Part shown: piece by piece, positions 43,731 to 53,861 of the stretch
Position numbering within the stretch: the stretch's first letter is position 1
How the letters are laid out: each line of letters begins with the position of its first letter
Notes under the pieces: model-generated
The model's database searches: none
What the model was told of the DNA's origin: nothing
The model's input: only the letters and a program-made list of their open reading frames with translations
From: Corynebacterium guangdongense
Lineage (GTDB): Bacteria; Actinomycetota; Actinomycetes; Mycobacteriales; Mycobacteriaceae
Assembly (NCBI RefSeq): GCF_030408915.1
Contig: NZ_CP047654.1
Span: 1,736,001 to 1,800,000, forward strand
Length of the DNA: 64,000 nucleotides
Direction of reading: 5' to 3'
Translations under genes and position numbers: made by a program

Positions 43731-45485
43731 ATGTTTTCGCTGGATATTTCTTCAATTGATTCTGCTCGACGGTCTGTATCCCTAATCAGCAATAGTGTAA
43801 AACTGCGTATGCGCGAGGCTGAAGCCTCTTCATTGAATGGTAGTTTCTCGACAGCAGCCGGACTGAACTCCACTGGTCTTTCTAATGGCTTGGCCTTACA
43901 CGGAACCCCAGCTTCAGCAAATATTATCCTTCGATTACTAGGGAAAACCCTCTCAGGAACCGCCTCCAATCTCCAGGCCCTCTCCGACGGTGCATCCACG
44001 ACTGACATCACTTACGCGCAAGGCTTCGACACCGTAGACGAAGGTGGCACCGGAGCGGTCGACTCCCCCTTCCTCGCCGAAGGATTCAGCGGAGTCGAGT
44101 CATCACCCTTGTACAAACAGTTGCCCCTGATTCCAGTGCCGCCGAGCCTCATGGGGCTGGAAGCTCAGATGGTGGCGACTTCCATCGGTCAGGCGGCCGA
44201 TGCGAACCATACCTGGGGCAAGATTATTTCCGGGCTGAGTGAGGCGACCGCCGATATCTTCAAGGTGGCGAACACAGTTCAGGCCGCTGGTTACGGTGTC
44301 GCCATCGATGAAGCAGTCGACAGTATTCGCAGCACAGGAAACACATCCGCCACGTTCACCTCGAATGCCTCCGCGATGCGGGGACACGTCGATGCGCTGT
44401 GGAACGCCAAGATCGCCATGCACAACTACGTTCGCCAGGCGATCGACATTGTCGCGGCATCGGGCACGCTCTCCCCCGCTCACGCCGCCCAGATGGATCT
44501 GGCACTCCGGACGGCCTACGTCCCCTTCGCCAACACGGCGCTCGCTCCCGCGCAGCCAATCCCGGTCACGCTAACCTCCGCGAATGCTCCGTCCCCGGGG
44601 TCCATCGTCGAAGCCGGGCGTAATGCGGTGAGTGTGGCGTCGACGGTAGCTAACGTCATCGACAACGTTCAGTGGCCCAACTCCGCGCGCCAGGAACTCA
44701 TTTCCCACGTTGCGCAGCATCCCGGCGAGTTCAGCACGGCGGAGCAGGCCGCTGAGCTCATCGACGTCCTGCACCCCTATTCAGGAAGCGACATTGACCC
44801 GGGCCAACTAGCCACCGGCGCGGCGTCGACGGGTCCGCTGAACCCGGTGAGCCCACTGAATGGTTCCGTTCCCGCGGGCACCGCCACCCCAGGCATGGCC
44901 CAGTCCGGCGGTCTTGCCCCCGGTGTCTTCGGCGGGGCTGCCGCGGCTTCCCCCGGGGGAGGCGCCTCAACTGCCGGCCCCGCCATGAGCCCTCACTCCG
45001 GTTCCGTACCTCTTGCCTCAGGGGTGGTGGGACCGGGTGCCGGGCGATCCGCGGGCGGATCCCACGATCGCCCCGCCCGTCCCGGGGTCATCGGGTCCTC
45101 GAGCCGCGGCACCGGTTCCGGCGTACCGGGTTCCCATGCTGGCGGTTCCGGTTCCGGTCTTCGCGGCGGCATGCCCACCGCGGGGGCGACAAAGGTCGCG
45201 GCACCAGATTCCGCCGGCCAGAACTCCGCGCACCACGGTGCGCGCTCGGCGCCGGGCGCGGGTGCGGGGCCTGGCCTCAGCGGTCGCCCGGGAATCATGA
45301 TGGGCGGCCCGATGGGCGGCGCCGGCGGTCGCGCCGGACGAGCCTCCGAAACCACCGGCGCCAAGGCGGTGACCAGCCAGGTCGAGCGGGAGGGCAACCT
45401 CCGTGACCTGCTCGGGGATCGACCGGCGGTGGTTCCGGGAGTCATCGGCTCCTGGGTGTTTGAGCAGCCGGACAACCGCCGCTGA
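43731..45485 (+). CDS. PPE/ESX-substrate-like Gly-rich protein
   Basis: A 584-residue protein without a classical signal peptide. Residues ~1-350 are largely helical, beginning MFSLDISSIDSARRSV; a Trp-Gly pair (HTWGKIISGL) is visible near residue 165. Residues ~360-550 are low-complexity Gly, Ser, Pro and Ala (SGVVGPGAGRSAGG). The end (NLRDLLGD, VVPGVIGSW, EQPDNRR) looks like a conserved C-terminal motif. This plan resembles type VII secretion substrates or their partners, but no toxin domain is visible. The first ~80 codons are AT-richer than the rest. It is on the opposite strand to the surrounding trp/his genes. Confidence 0.6.
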   Translation: MFSLDISSIDSARRSVSLISNSVKLRMREAEASSLNGSFSTAAGLNSTGLSNGLALHGTPASANIILRLLGKTLSGTASNLQALSDGASTTDITYAQGFDTVDEGGTGAVDSPFLAEGFSGVESSPLYKQLPLIPVPPSLMGLEAQMVATSIGQAADANHTWGKIISGLSEATADIFKVANTVQAAGYGVAIDEAVDSIRSTGNTSATFTSNASAMRGHVDALWNAKIAMHNYVRQAIDIVAASGTLSPAHAAQMDLALRTAYVPFANTALAPAQPIPVTLTSANAPSPGSIVEAGRNAVSVASTVANVIDNVQWPNSARQELISHVAQHPGEFSTAEQAAELIDVLHPYSGSDIDPGQLATGAASTGPLNPVSPLNGSVPAGTATPGMAQSGGLAPGVFGGAAAASPGGGASTAGPAMSPHSGSVPLASGVVGPGAGRSAGGSHDRPARPGVIGSSSRGTGSGVPGSHAGGSGSGLRGGMPTAGATKVAAPDSAGQNSAHHGARSAPGAGAGPGLSGRPGIMMGGPMGGAGGRAGRASETTGAKAVTSQVEREGNLRDLLGDRPAVVPGVIGSWVFEQPDNRR

Positions 45486-46187
45486 CTAGTTTCGGCCCGG
45501 GTCCAGGTCGGTCGGGTCGATGTCGGCGTCGAGGGCGTCCCACAGGACGCGACCCGAGTCCGGGGTCGCGCGCAGGTCTTCCGCCAGCTTTTCCTCGCGC
45601 TGCGCCTTCCGCTCGTACTTGTTTAGCTTGGCTCCGTCACTGCCCGGCTTCATCGCCAGCAGGACACCGCCGACGAGGGCGATGGCGCTTCCGAGCATCG
45701 CCACCAGTGGTCCTGCCGTGGAGACGGTGATGTTGGTGATCTCCGCCCAGGAGGAAATGGAGACCGGGTTGCTGGCCTGCTGACTGGCGGCCCCGGAGGT
45801 GAGCAGTTGATGGGCACGCTGCGGGTCGGCGCCGTTGCTCAGCAGCATCAGCGGCGTCCATGACGCGCCGACCGCGGCCAGGGCCGAAATGGCCCCGACA
45901 ACACGACGGCCCACCTTGCGCAGGGCGAAGGCCGCGACGGACGCGACCAGAAGCAGCAGCGCGATCGCGGTGGCCTCGGTGGACCAGGCGGCGCCACTCA
46001 AATCGATGGTCGAGGCGCCGGCCTTGTCGTCGAAGGCCTCCACGGTCAGCCACGTCATGCGGGAGGCGAACCAGAGCAGGAGCGCGCCGAGCATCAGGAG
46101 CAGACCGGCGATGAAGGACATCTTCCGGTCGCTCACGGGAGCGGCGGCGACGGGAGCGGAGGAGTTCTCGGAAGCGGGGGTACTCAC
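45486..46187 (-). CDS. Trp-associated transmembrane protein family
   Basis: A 233-residue membrane protein, four helices: [54 protein letters not shown] and [17 protein letters not shown]. It resembles the trp-region conserved membrane protein (TIGR02234) found between trpE and trpC in mycobacteria, and indeed it lies between hisI and trpC here. The GTG start overlaps the hisI stop (GTGA), so it is coupled to the his operon. Function unknown; the charged tail is cytoplasmic if N-in. Confidence 0.8.
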   Translation of the reverse strand: MSTPASENSSAPVAAAPVSDRKMSFIAGLLLMLGALLLWFASRMTWLTVEAFDDKAGASTIDLSGAAWSTEATAIALLLLVASVAAFALRKVGRRVVGAISALAAVGASWTPLMLLSNGADPQRAHQLLTSGAASQQASNPVSISSWAEITNITVSTAGPLVAMLGSAIALVGGVLLAMKPGSDGAKLNKYERKAQREEKLAEDLRATPDSGRVLWDALDADIDPTDLDPGRN

Positions 46188-46537
46188 AGAAGGGTGTCCG
46201 AATCGAAGCAGGTGCGGGTGCCGAGGTGGCAGGCGGCGCCCGTCTGGTTCACGGTCATGAGGATGGTGTCGCCGTCGCAGTCGAGCCTGACGCCGGTGAC
46301 TTCCTGGGTGTGGCCGGAGGTTTCGCCCTTGATCCAGTACTGGTCGCGGGAGCGGGAGTAGTAGGTGCCCTTGCGGGTGGCCAGGGAGTGGGCCAGCGCA
46401 TGGGTGTCCATCCACGCCATCATGAGGACTTCGCCGGTTCCCTCGGCCTGGACGATGGCGGGGATGAGCCCGGCGTCGTTAAGCTTCAGGCGCCCGGCGA
46501 TGGACTCGTCGAGTTCGTAGGACCGGATGTCGCTCAT
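46184..46537 (-). CDS. hisI: Phosphoribosyl-AMP cyclohydrolase
   Basis: The third step of histidine synthesis, 117 residues. [13 protein letters not shown], the metal-binding [11 protein letters not shown] and [12 protein letters not shown] with three Cys are typical of HisI. The gene is not fused to hisE. It overlaps hisF by four bases. Confidence 0.96.
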   Translation of the reverse strand: MSDIRSYELDESIAGRLKLNDAGLIPAIVQAEGTGEVLMMAWMDTHALAHSLATRKGTYYSRSRDQYWIKGETSGHTQEVTGVRLDCDGDTILMTVNQTGAACHLGTRTCFDSDTLL

Positions 46538-47310
46538 CGGCGGACCTCGTAACCTGCCTCATCCAGGGCGTCCTTGACTTCGCCGACGGTGACCTCGCCG
46601 AAGTGGAAGATGGTGGCGGCCAGGACTGCGTCGGCGCCGGCGGCGACGGCCGGCGGGAAGTGCTCGGCCTTGCCTGCCCCGCCGGAGGCGATGATCGGGA
46701 CAGTGACGGCGGCGCGAACCTTCTCGATCAGCTCAATGTCGAAGCCGTCCTTGGTGCCGTCCCCGTCCATGGAGTTGAGCAGGATCTCGCCGACGCCGAG
46801 CTCCTCGCCGCGGCGCGCCCATTCAACGGCGTCAATGCCCGCCGAACGGGTGCCGCCGTGGGTGGTCACCTCGAAGCCGGAGGGCTGTGGCTCGCCCCCC
46901 TCCGGGACGCGGCGGGCGTCGACGGAGAGGACGATGCACTGGGCGCCGAACTGCTGCGAGAGCTCGCGCAGCAGCTCCGGGCGGCTGATGGCGGCGGTGT
47001 TGACGGAGACCTTGTCGGCGCCGGCGCGCAGCAGCTCGTTGACGTCCTCGACGCTGCGCACGCCGCCGCCGACGGTCAGCGGGATGAAGATCTGCTCGGC
47101 GGTGCGGCGGACGACGTCGAGCATGGTGCCGCGGCCGTGCTTGGAGGCGGTCACGTCGAGGAAGGTCAGCTCGTCGGCGCCCTCGGCGCCGTAGCGTTGC
47201 GCGAGTTCCACCGGGTCGCCGGCGTCGCGGAGGTTTTCAAAGTTGACGCCCTTGACCACACGGCCATTGTCGACATCCAGGCAGGGAATGACACGGATCG
47301 CTACCGACAT
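46534..47310 (-). CDS. hisF: Imidazole glycerol phosphate synthase cyclase subunit
   Basis: A TIM-barrel cyclase that works with HisH, 258 residues. Catalytic Asp11 in [14 protein letters not shown] and Asp130 in VLSVDARRV are present, with LTVGGGVRS and ASGGAGK phosphate-binding loops. The start is [13 protein letters not shown]. Ten bases after the impA stop. Confidence 0.96.
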   Translation of the reverse strand: MSVAIRVIPCLDVDNGRVVKGVNFENLRDAGDPVELAQRYGAEGADELTFLDVTASKHGRGTMLDVVRRTAEQIFIPLTVGGGVRSVEDVNELLRAGADKVSVNTAAISRPELLRELSQQFGAQCIVLSVDARRVPEGGEPQPSGFEVTTHGGTRSAGIDAVEWARRGEELGVGEILLNSMDGDGTKDGFDIELIEKVRAAVTVPIIASGGAGKAEHFPPAVAAGADAVLAATIFHFGEVTVGEVKDALDEAGYEVRR

Positions 47311-47320
47311 GACTACTCCT

Positions 47321-48130
47321 TTAGTTCCGGCCCTGGTCTTTCTTGGCCAGGATCTTGTTCATCGTACTCATGATCTCCCGGTGCGCCGCTTCCGTACCGG
47401 CCACGACGCCGGTGGATTTGGGCACCCAGGGATCACCCGCGATGTCGGTGACCACGCCGCCGGCCTCCCGCACGAGCAGGACGCCCGCGGAGTTGTCCCA
47501 CATGTAGGGGGAAAAACTCACGGCTCCGTCAAAGGTGCCCTGGGCGGTCAGGGCCAGGTCCACGCCGACGGAACCGGTGATACGCGGGCGCAGGGCCGAT
47601 TCGGAGAGGCGGGCCAGCACCTCCAGCCGCATGGACGTCGGGAAGCGGGAGCTGTACTGCGCGCCGACGGAGGAATAGCCGACCTGAGCCACCAGCGGGC
47701 TGCGGTTGCGGATCGGGTCGGCCCGCCGTCCGTTGACGGTGACCCCCCTGCCCTTCACCGCGGTGAGGCGGCGCGAGAGCATCGGGATGGAGGTGACGGC
47801 GACGACGGGTTCGTCGTCGAGCACGAGGCTGACGAGAATCGCGGACAGCGGGTTGCCGGCTGCGTAGTTGGAGGTGCCGTCGATGGGATCGACGATCCAG
47901 GTGGCCTCCGGCTGGTAGACGCCGCCGGCCTCCTCCCCGAAGACCGGGATGTCCGTCGCCTGGGTGAGCATGCGGCGCACCGTGGACTCGATCTCCACGT
48001 CGATCTCGGTGGCGAAGTCGCCGGGGAACTTCAGGGAGGCGGGATCCGAACCGAGGCCGGCGATGAACATCGCCTCGGCCTCTTCGACCACGCGGACCGC
48101 GTGGGCCAGCATGTCATCCAGGTTGCGCAC
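47321..48130 (-). CDS. impA: Inositol monophosphatase family protein
   Basis: An Mg-dependent sugar/inositol phosphatase of 269 residues. Metal sites: EIDVEIES and [17 protein letters not shown], with [15 protein letters not shown] near the C-terminus. Its place between hisF and hisA equals impA of corynebacteria and mycobacteria. The exact substrate (inositol-1-phosphate or histidinol phosphate) cannot be read from sequence. The GTG at 48130, with GGAG seven bases upstream, is the chosen start. Confidence 0.92.
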   Translation of the reverse strand: MRNLDDMLAHAVRVVEEAEAMFIAGLGSDPASLKFPGDFATEIDVEIESTVRRMLTQATDIPVFGEEAGGVYQPEATWIVDPIDGTSNYAAGNPLSAILVSLVLDDEPVVAVTSIPMLSRRLTAVKGRGVTVNGRRADPIRNRSPLVAQVGYSSVGAQYSSRFPTSMRLEVLARLSESALRPRITGSVGVDLALTAQGTFDGAVSFSPYMWDNSAGVLLVREAGGVVTDIAGDPWVPKSTGVVAGTEAAHREIMSTMNKILAKKDQGRN

Positions 48131-48173
48131 GGGCAAGCTCCGTTCTCTGTCTGCGAGGTCCACTCGGCCGCGG

Positions 48174-48911
48174 TCAGCGGTCGGCGACCGCCGCGAGCGC
48201 GTCGACAAGCGTGAAGCGCTTCTCGTAGAGCGCCTTGCCGATGATGACGGAATCGATGTCCTCGTCGGCGTATTCGGCGATGGCCAGCACGTCCTCGATG
48301 GAGGAGATGCCGCCGGAGGCGGTGACCATAGCGTCGGTGGCGGCCGAGACCTCGCGCAGCAGGTCTATGTTAGGGCCGGCCAGGGTGCCGTCCTTGGACA
48401 CGTCGGTGACGACGAAGCGCTGGCAGCCGGCGGAATCGAGGCGCTCGAGCACCTCCCACAGGTCACCACCGTCCGAGGTCCAGCCGTTGCCCTTGGTGCG
48501 CCACTCCCCGTCCTCGAAGCGCACGGCGATGTCGACGGCGACCTGGTCGCCGTACTTGCCCAGCACCTCGGCTATCCACTCCGGCTTCTGCAGCGCGGCG
48601 GTGCCGATGTTGACGCGCTTGGCGCCGGTCGCCAGGGCACGCTCAAGGGACTCGTCGTCGCGGATGCCGCCGGTCAACTCCACGTTGATGTCGAGCCTGC
48701 CGGTGATCTCCGCCATGAGCTCGTGGTTGGAGCCGCGGCCGAAGGCGGCGTCGAGGTCGACGAAGTGGAGCCAGGTCGCGCCCTGGGCCTGCCAATCGAG
48801 GGCGGCGTCGAGCGGGGCGCCGTAATTCTTTTCCGTACCGGCTTCGCCCTGATCAAGGCGGACAGCCTGGCCATCGACGACATCTACGGCAGGCAGGAGA
48901 GTGAAAGTCAT
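48174..48911 (-). CDS. hisA: Phosphoribosyl-formimino-AICAR ribotide isomerase
   Basis: A TIM-barrel isomerase, 245 residues, matching the family length. [15 protein letters not shown] carries catalytic Asp; [14 protein letters not shown] is the C-terminal catalytic loop and SGGISSIED the phosphate loop. In actinobacteria some HisA proteins (PriA) also work in tryptophan synthesis in place of TrpF; no trpF is visible here. The ATG at 48911 gives the canonical start. Next upstream is the divergent opuC-type transporter. Confidence 0.95.
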   Translation of the reverse strand: MTFTLLPAVDVVDGQAVRLDQGEAGTEKNYGAPLDAALDWQAQGATWLHFVDLDAAFGRGSNHELMAEITGRLDINVELTGGIRDDESLERALATGAKRVNIGTAALQKPEWIAEVLGKYGDQVAVDIAVRFEDGEWRTKGNGWTSDGGDLWEVLERLDSAGCQRFVVTDVSKDGTLAGPNIDLLREVSAATDAMVTASGGISSIEDVLAIAEYADEDIDSVIIGKALYEKRFTLVDALAAVADR

Positions 48912-49095
48912 GGCACACATCCTAGCGTGCACCTACCCGCGCCCAGGCAAAGCGCCGGACCTTTGGGGAGGTTCCCGGCCCACGCGCGCCCACCCCCCGT
49001 TGTCGCCGCCGACCATTCTTCATTAACCTGGGCGCGACCTGCGTTCCACCCCTAGTTTCTCGCAGCCGACCCGCCCCTGACGGAGGAGGACTCCG

Positions 49096-49905
49096 ATGAT
49101 CGAGTTCCGCGACGCCACCGTGCGCTACCCCGGAACCGACGGCCCCGCGGTCGACCGGTTCTCCCACGCCTTCCCGTCCCGGCGCCTGACCGCCCTGGTC
49201 GGCACCTCGGGCTGCGGTAAGACGACCCTGTTGCGGATGATCAACCGCATGGTCGCCCCCACCTCGGGAACGGTGCTCGTCGACGGCGCCGACGTCGCGA
49301 CCCGCAACCCCGTCGAGCTGCGTCGCTCCATCGGCTACGTCATCCAGGGTTCGGGCCTGCTGCCGCACCGCACGGTCGAGCAGAACATCCTGACGGTGCC
49401 GCGGCTGCGCCGTCAACGCACCGGCGCCCGGGGGCTCGGCGAGCTCATGGAGATGGTCGGCCTCTCCCCGGACCTGCGCCGCCGCTACCCCGGCGAACTC
49501 TCCGGCGGCCAGGCCCAGCGCGTCGGCGTCGCCCGTGCGCTGGCCCACGATCCGAACATCCTGCTCATGGACGAGCCCTTCGGCGCCGTCGATCCCCTCA
49601 TCCGCCGCGACCTCCAGGAGAACCTCCTCCAGCTGCAGGAGGAGCTGCACAAGACCATCGTCCTGGTCACCCACGACATGAACGAGGCCTTCCGCCTCGC
49701 CGACGAAATCGTCCTGCTTTCCGGCGACGCCCACATCGAGCAGGTCGGCTCCGCCGAGGAACTGCTGATGAACCCGACCAGCGAGCACGTGCGCCGCTTC
49801 GTCGGCGACGACGCCCGCTCGCTCAGCGTGGATCCCGGCACCGGCATTGTCCGCGACGCCCACGGCCACGTCATCGGCACGGCAGGAGCGGCCCGTGAAC
49901 GTTGA
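49096..49905 (+). CDS. Osmoprotectant ABC transporter ATP-binding protein
   Basis: An ABC ATPase of the OpuCA/ProV class, 269 residues. Walker A GTSGCGKTTLL, signature LSGGQAQRVGVARAL, Walker B ILLMDEPFGAVDP, switch His in VTHDM. No C-terminal CBS domains (ProV/OpuCA often have two), so sensing is simplified. GGAGGAGG lies before the ATG. The first gene of a four-gene operon with two permeases and a lipoprotein. Confidence 0.93.
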   Translation: MIEFRDATVRYPGTDGPAVDRFSHAFPSRRLTALVGTSGCGKTTLLRMINRMVAPTSGTVLVDGADVATRNPVELRRSIGYVIQGSGLLPHRTVEQNILTVPRLRRQRTGARGLGELMEMVGLSPDLRRRYPGELSGGQAQRVGVARALAHDPNILLMDEPFGAVDPLIRRDLQENLLQLQEELHKTIVLVTHDMNEAFRLADEIVLLSGDAHIEQVGSAEELLMNPTSEHVRRFVGDDARSLSVDPGTGIVRDAHGHVIGTAGAARER

Positions 49906-50545
49906 GTGGCTGCTCGCCAACGTGGATCAGATCGGCCGGCTCGCCCTCACCCACGCCAACCTCTCCTGGCCCGCCGTCCTGGCTTCGACCCTGATCGCGC
50001 TGCCCATCGGGTGGGTGGCCCACCGTTACGCCTGGGGCCGCGACGCGCTGGTGGGGTTGGCCTCCGTCCTGTACGCCATCCCCTCGCTGGTGCTGTTCAT
50101 CCTGATGCCGCTGGTCCTGGGCACCTCCATCATCTCCCCGCTCAACGTTCTCGTCGCCCTGACCATTTACGGCGTGGCCCTGCAGGTGCGCACCGTCGCC
50201 GACGGTTTTGACGCGGTCGACGCCACCCAGCGCAACACCGCCACCGCCCTGGGCTACACGTCCCTGCGCCGCGTGCTCGGGGTGGAACTGCCGCTGGCGG
50301 CGCCCGTGATCGTCGGCGGGATCCGGGTGGTCTCCGCGTCCACGATCTCGCTGGTCTCGGTCGGTGCACTCATCGGCGTGCAATCGCTCGGCTCGCTGTT
50401 CACCAACGGGTTCCTGCGCTCCTTCCCCACCGAAATCCTGGCCGGCATCATCGGCACGGTCATCCTCGCGCTGCTTTTCGACGCCCTCATCGTCGCCGCG
50501 GCCTGGCTGCTGCTGCCCTGGACCCGGGCCCGGAGGACGCGATGA
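49895..50545 (+). CDS. Osmoprotectant ABC transporter permease
   Basis: A membrane permease of 216 residues with about five helices and the binding-protein-dependent transport EAA-like loop (DATQRNTATALGYTSLRR). It starts at the GTG at 49895, overlapping the ATPase stop by 11 bases. It would form a heterodimer channel with the next gene's product for glycine betaine/choline-like solutes. Confidence 0.9.
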   Translation: MNVEWLLANVDQIGRLALTHANLSWPAVLASTLIALPIGWVAHRYAWGRDALVGLASVLYAIPSLVLFILMPLVLGTSIISPLNVLVALTIYGVALQVRTVADGFDAVDATQRNTATALGYTSLRRVLGVELPLAAPVIVGGIRVVSASTISLVSVGALIGVQSLGSLFTNGFLRSFPTEILAGIIGTVILALLFDALIVAAAWLLLPWTRARRTR

Positions 50546-51225
50546 ACTTCCTTCTCGAGGCCGTGCGCCATCTCCTCGACCCCGCGAACACGGCCGTGCT
50601 CACCCAGCGCGTCGGCGAGCATCTTCTCTACTCTTTCCTGGCGTTGGCCATCGCCATGGCCGTCGGCCTGCCGCTCGGGCTGTGGCTGGGCCACCGCCGC
50701 ACGGGCTCTTCCGCCATCCTCGCTTTCTCCGGGGCGTTGCGTGCCATGCCGACGCTCGGTCTGCTGACCTTCCTCACCGTCCAGCTCTCCTTCGGGATCC
50801 GGCTGCCTCTCATTCCCGCGATCATTGTGCTGGTCATCCTCGCGATACCCCCGGTGCTGGCCAACTCCTTCTCCGGCATCGCCGCGATACCCGCCACCAT
50901 CGTCGACTCCGCCCGCGCCGTGGGTCACACGGAGTTTCAAATCCTGAGCCGGGTCGAGCTGCCGCTGGCCGGCGCCACCATCGTCGGCGGCGTACGTTCG
51001 GGGATGGTGCAGGTGATGGCCTCCGCGACGGTCGCCTCCTACATCGGTCTCGGCGGGCTGGGCCGGCTCATCCTCGACGGTCTCGCCGTGCAGGACTACG
51101 CCCGCATGGTCGCCGGGGCGTTGGTGATCATCGCCCTGACCCTGCTCATCGACGCCGCCCTCGCCGTCGTCCAGCGCGCGGTCCGGCCGGCCGGAGTGCG
51201 GGGGCGAAGCCCGCGCCGTCGCTGA
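50542..51225 (+). CDS. Osmoprotectant ABC transporter permease, second subunit
   Basis: A 227-residue permease with about six helices. The EAA-type loop DSARAVGHTEFQILSRVELP couples to the ATPase, and ASYIGLGGLGRLI is typical of OpuCB/OpuCD. The start overlaps the previous stop by four bases (ATGA). Confidence 0.91.
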   Translation: MNFLLEAVRHLLDPANTAVLTQRVGEHLLYSFLALAIAMAVGLPLGLWLGHRRTGSSAILAFSGALRAMPTLGLLTFLTVQLSFGIRLPLIPAIIVLVILAIPPVLANSFSGIAAIPATIVDSARAVGHTEFQILSRVELPLAGATIVGGVRSGMVQVMASATVASYIGLGGLGRLILDGLAVQDYARMVAGALVIIALTLLIDAALAVVQRAVRPAGVRGRSPRRR

Positions 51226-51275
51226 GCGGAATTACCTATCCTTGGGGCAATCAAGCCGAGAAGAAAGTGACCACC

Positions 51276-52205
51276 ATGAAGAAGATCGTTCTGGCCGCCG
51301 CGCTGGCCTCCTCCGTCGTCCTCGCCGCCTGCTCCACCTCCGATCCGACCGGTTCCGAAGCCGACGGCGGGGAGGGCGGCGACGGCGGGGCCATCGTCAT
51401 CGGCACCGCCAACTTCCCGGAGTCCGACATCATCGGCAACATCTACGCCGAGGCGCTGAAGGAGGCCGGCTTCGACGTCGAGGTGAACTCCGGCATCGGC
51501 TCCCGCGAGGTCTACACCGGCGCCCTGGAGGAGGGCTCCGTGGACGTGTTCCCGGAGTACGTCGGCTCGCTGGGCGCCTTCTATGACGCCGACATCCCCG
51601 AAGGCGCGGACTCCGCGGCCGTGGCCGGCGCCACCGCCGAGGCCCTCCCCGAGGGGCTGGCACTCGGCGAGCTCGCCCCGGGCCAGAACTCCGACTCCTT
51701 CCATGTGTTGCCGGCCACGGCCGAGGAGTACGGCCTCACCACCCTGGGCGACCTGCAGAAGATGGACACCATCCGCTGGGCGGCGAACCCGGAGATCGAG
51801 CAGCGCCCGTTCAACGCCGAGGGGCTCGAGCGCGTCTACGGCGTCAGCGCCGACAAGATCGAGTACAACTTCATCTCCGACAGCGGCGGGCCACTGTCGG
51901 TGACCGCCCTGCGTGACGGCGTCGTCGACGTCGCCAGCGTCTATTCGACCTCCCCCTCCTACGATTCCGAGGGCAACATCGTCGAGACCGTCGCGCTGGC
52001 GGACCCGGAAGGTCTCATCCTCCCGGAGAACATCGTTCCGGTCTACCGCGTCGACGCCCTGCCGCAGGAGGCCGTCGACGTCCTCAACGAGGTCAACGCG
52101 GAGCTGACCACCGAGCAGCTGGTGGCCTTCAATGACCGCAACCTCGGTGAGGAGAAGGCCTCCCCGGTGGCGATCGCCCAGGACTTCGTGGCGGAGCGTT
52201 CCTAG
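51276..52205 (+). CDS. Osmoprotectant ABC transporter substrate-binding lipoprotein
   Basis: A solute-binding lipoprotein of 309 residues (OpuCC-like). The signal peptide KKIVLAAALASSVVLAAC has the lipobox LAAC. The mature N-terminus IVIGTANFPESDIIGNIYAEAL is characteristic of OpuAC/ProX-type choline and glycine-betaine receptors. A polar Gly/Glu linker follows the cysteine. The last gene of the transporter operon, ahead of two small soluble genes. Confidence 0.92.
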   Translation: MKKIVLAAALASSVVLAACSTSDPTGSEADGGEGGDGGAIVIGTANFPESDIIGNIYAEALKEAGFDVEVNSGIGSREVYTGALEEGSVDVFPEYVGSLGAFYDADIPEGADSAAVAGATAEALPEGLALGELAPGQNSDSFHVLPATAEEYGLTTLGDLQKMDTIRWAANPEIEQRPFNAEGLERVYGVSADKIEYNFISDSGGPLSVTALRDGVVDVASVYSTSPSYDSEGNIVETVALADPEGLILPENIVPVYRVDALPQEAVDVLNEVNAELTTEQLVAFNDRNLGEEKASPVAIAQDFVAERS

Positions 52206-52210
52206 CCGCC

Positions 52211-52732
52211 ATGGACTCCACCGACGTCATCCGGGATCTCGCCTCCCGCCCCGTCACGGCGGTGCGGGCGCTGCCCACGCTGACCCCGGCACAGCTCAAC
52301 GCGCACCCGGGCGGCCACCCGAACTCCATCGCGTGGCTGTTGTGGCACTCGGGTCGCGAGGTGGACGTCCAGCTCGCGGACTTGACCGGCTGGGAGCAGG
52401 CCTGGACCCGGTCCGGATTCCGGGACCGTTTCGGCCTGCCCTACCTGGGCGACGGTTTCGGCCTGGGCCACTCGCCGGCCGAGGCCGCCTCGGTCGTCGT
52501 CGAAGACCAGCCGCTGCTCGGCGAGTACCTCGAAACCGTGCTCGGGGAGGTCGTGACCTACTGGGCCGAGCAGTCCCCCGCCCAGCTCGACGAAACCGTC
52601 GCCGAGTACGACGGGCTGCCGGTCTCCCGCGGCATCCGGCTGATCTCCCTCATCGACGACGTGCAGCAGCACGTCGGCGCCGCCTACCACGTGGCGGGCA
52701 TGCTGCTGGACAGGCCGGTGGGGCCGGCCTGA
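52211..52732 (+). CDS. DinB/DUF664 family protein (mycothiol-dependent type)
   Basis: A four-helix-bundle protein of 173 residues. Metal-ligand histidines are in LLWHSGREVDVQ and DDVQQHVGAAYHVAGML, spaced as in DinB-like mycothiol transferases of actinobacteria. The reaction is unknown. It begins five bases after the lipoprotein stop and overlaps the rhodanese start by one base. Confidence 0.8.
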   Translation: MDSTDVIRDLASRPVTAVRALPTLTPAQLNAHPGGHPNSIAWLLWHSGREVDVQLADLTGWEQAWTRSGFRDRFGLPYLGDGFGLGHSPAEAASVVVEDQPLLGEYLETVLGEVVTYWAEQSPAQLDETVAEYDGLPVSRGIRLISLIDDVQQHVGAAYHVAGMLLDRPVGPA

Positions 52733-53133
52733 TGCAGGGATCCATGTCCCACCTGGAGCGGGCCCGCGCCCGTCTGAGGCGGCTGTCCCCGGTACAGGCG
52801 TACGAGCTGCAGGAGGCCGGCAGGGCGAGGCTTGTCGACGTCCGCATGCCCGACCACCGCCGCGCCCAGGGTGAGCTGCCCGGGGCGATCGTCATCGACC
52901 TGACCATCCTGCCCTGGCGGCTGGATCCCACCTTCGCCTGGCGCATCCCCGAGGCCGTCGACTGGTCGCACCCGTGGGTGCTGGTGTGCCGCCACGGCTA
53001 CTCCTCCTCGCTGGCGGCGGCCGCCCTGCAGGAGATGGGGCTGCACAACGCCACCGACGTGGTCGGCGGTTTCGAGGCGTGGGCCGCGGCGGGCCTGCCC
53101 GTTCACACCGGCCCCGCCGACGTCCGCGACTAG
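52732..53133 (+). CDS. Rhodanese-like sulfurtransferase
   Basis: A single rhodanese domain, 133 residues. The active-site loop VLVCRHGYSSSLAAA contains the catalytic Cys and the VDVRMPDH N-terminal motif is present. It may transfer sulfane sulfur to a thiol such as mycothiol, in line with the adjacent DinB-like gene; this link is inference. An ATG at 52744 is an alternative start. Confidence 0.87.
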   Translation: MQGSMSHLERARARLRRLSPVQAYELQEAGRARLVDVRMPDHRRAQGELPGAIVIDLTILPWRLDPTFAWRIPEAVDWSHPWVLVCRHGYSSSLAAAALQEMGLHNATDVVGGFEAWAAAGLPVHTGPADVRD

Positions 53134-53174
53134 ATGGCGGGGGCGGCGAGGAGGCGGGGTAGGCCGTGGGGAAC

Positions 53175-53819
53175 CTAGAAGCTCTTCAGCCAGTTCTCTA
53201 GCAGGTGGGCGCCGGCGTCGCCGGACTTCTCGGGGTGGAACTGGGTCGCCCACAGAGGTTCGTTCTCGACGGCGGCGACGAAGCGGTCACCGCCGTGCGA
53301 CGCCCAGGTCACCTTCGGTGGCCGGGTCCGGCCGTCGGTGACGAGACTCCATTCCCGCGCCGCGTAGGAGTGGACGAAGTAGAAGCGGGTGGCCTCGTCG
53401 AACCCGGCGAACATCTCCGACCCCTCAGGCGTCTCGACCGTGTTCCAGCCCATGTGCGGCAGGATGTCCGCCTGCAGGCGCTCGACGCTGCCCGGCCACT
53501 CCCCGCAGCCCTGCGTGACGATGCCGTGTTCGTTGCCGGTCTCAAAGAGAACCTGCATACCGACGCAGATGCCCAGCACCGGACGGCCGCCGGCGAGGCG
53601 CTGGCCGATCACGCGGGGTCCCTCGACCGCCCGCAGGCCCTTCATGCAGGCTGCGTAGGCGCCGACGCCCGGCACGACCAGCCCGTCCATCTCGACGGCA
53701 ACCTTCGGATCGGAGGTGACGGTGACGTTCGCCCCCACGTGCTCGAGCGCACGCTGGGCGGAACGGAGGTTGCCGGAACCGTAGTCCAGCAGGGCGACAG
53801 ACTTAGCCGAAGTGGTCAT
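53175..53819 (-). CDS. hisH: Imidazole glycerol phosphate synthase glutaminase subunit
   Basis: The class I amidotransferase partner of HisF, 214 residues. The nucleophile is in [11 protein letters not shown]; the His/Glu pair is in TQFHPEKSG; the N-terminus is [12 protein letters not shown]. The ATG at 53819 is used. It is separated from hisA by the osmoprotectant operon on the opposite strand, unlike the usual hisH-hisA order. Confidence 0.95.
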   Translation of the reverse strand: MTTSAKSVALLDYGSGNLRSAQRALEHVGANVTVTSDPKVAVEMDGLVVPGVGAYAACMKGLRAVEGPRVIGQRLAGGRPVLGICVGMQVLFETGNEHGIVTQGCGEWPGSVERLQADILPHMGWNTVETPEGSEMFAGFDEATRFYFVHSYAAREWSLVTDGRTRPPKVTWASHGGDRFVAAVENEPLWATQFHPEKSGDAGAHLLENWLKSF

Positions 53820-53861
53820 GCGCACAAGAATAACGCCCACTCCCCCGTCGACCACTATCGT

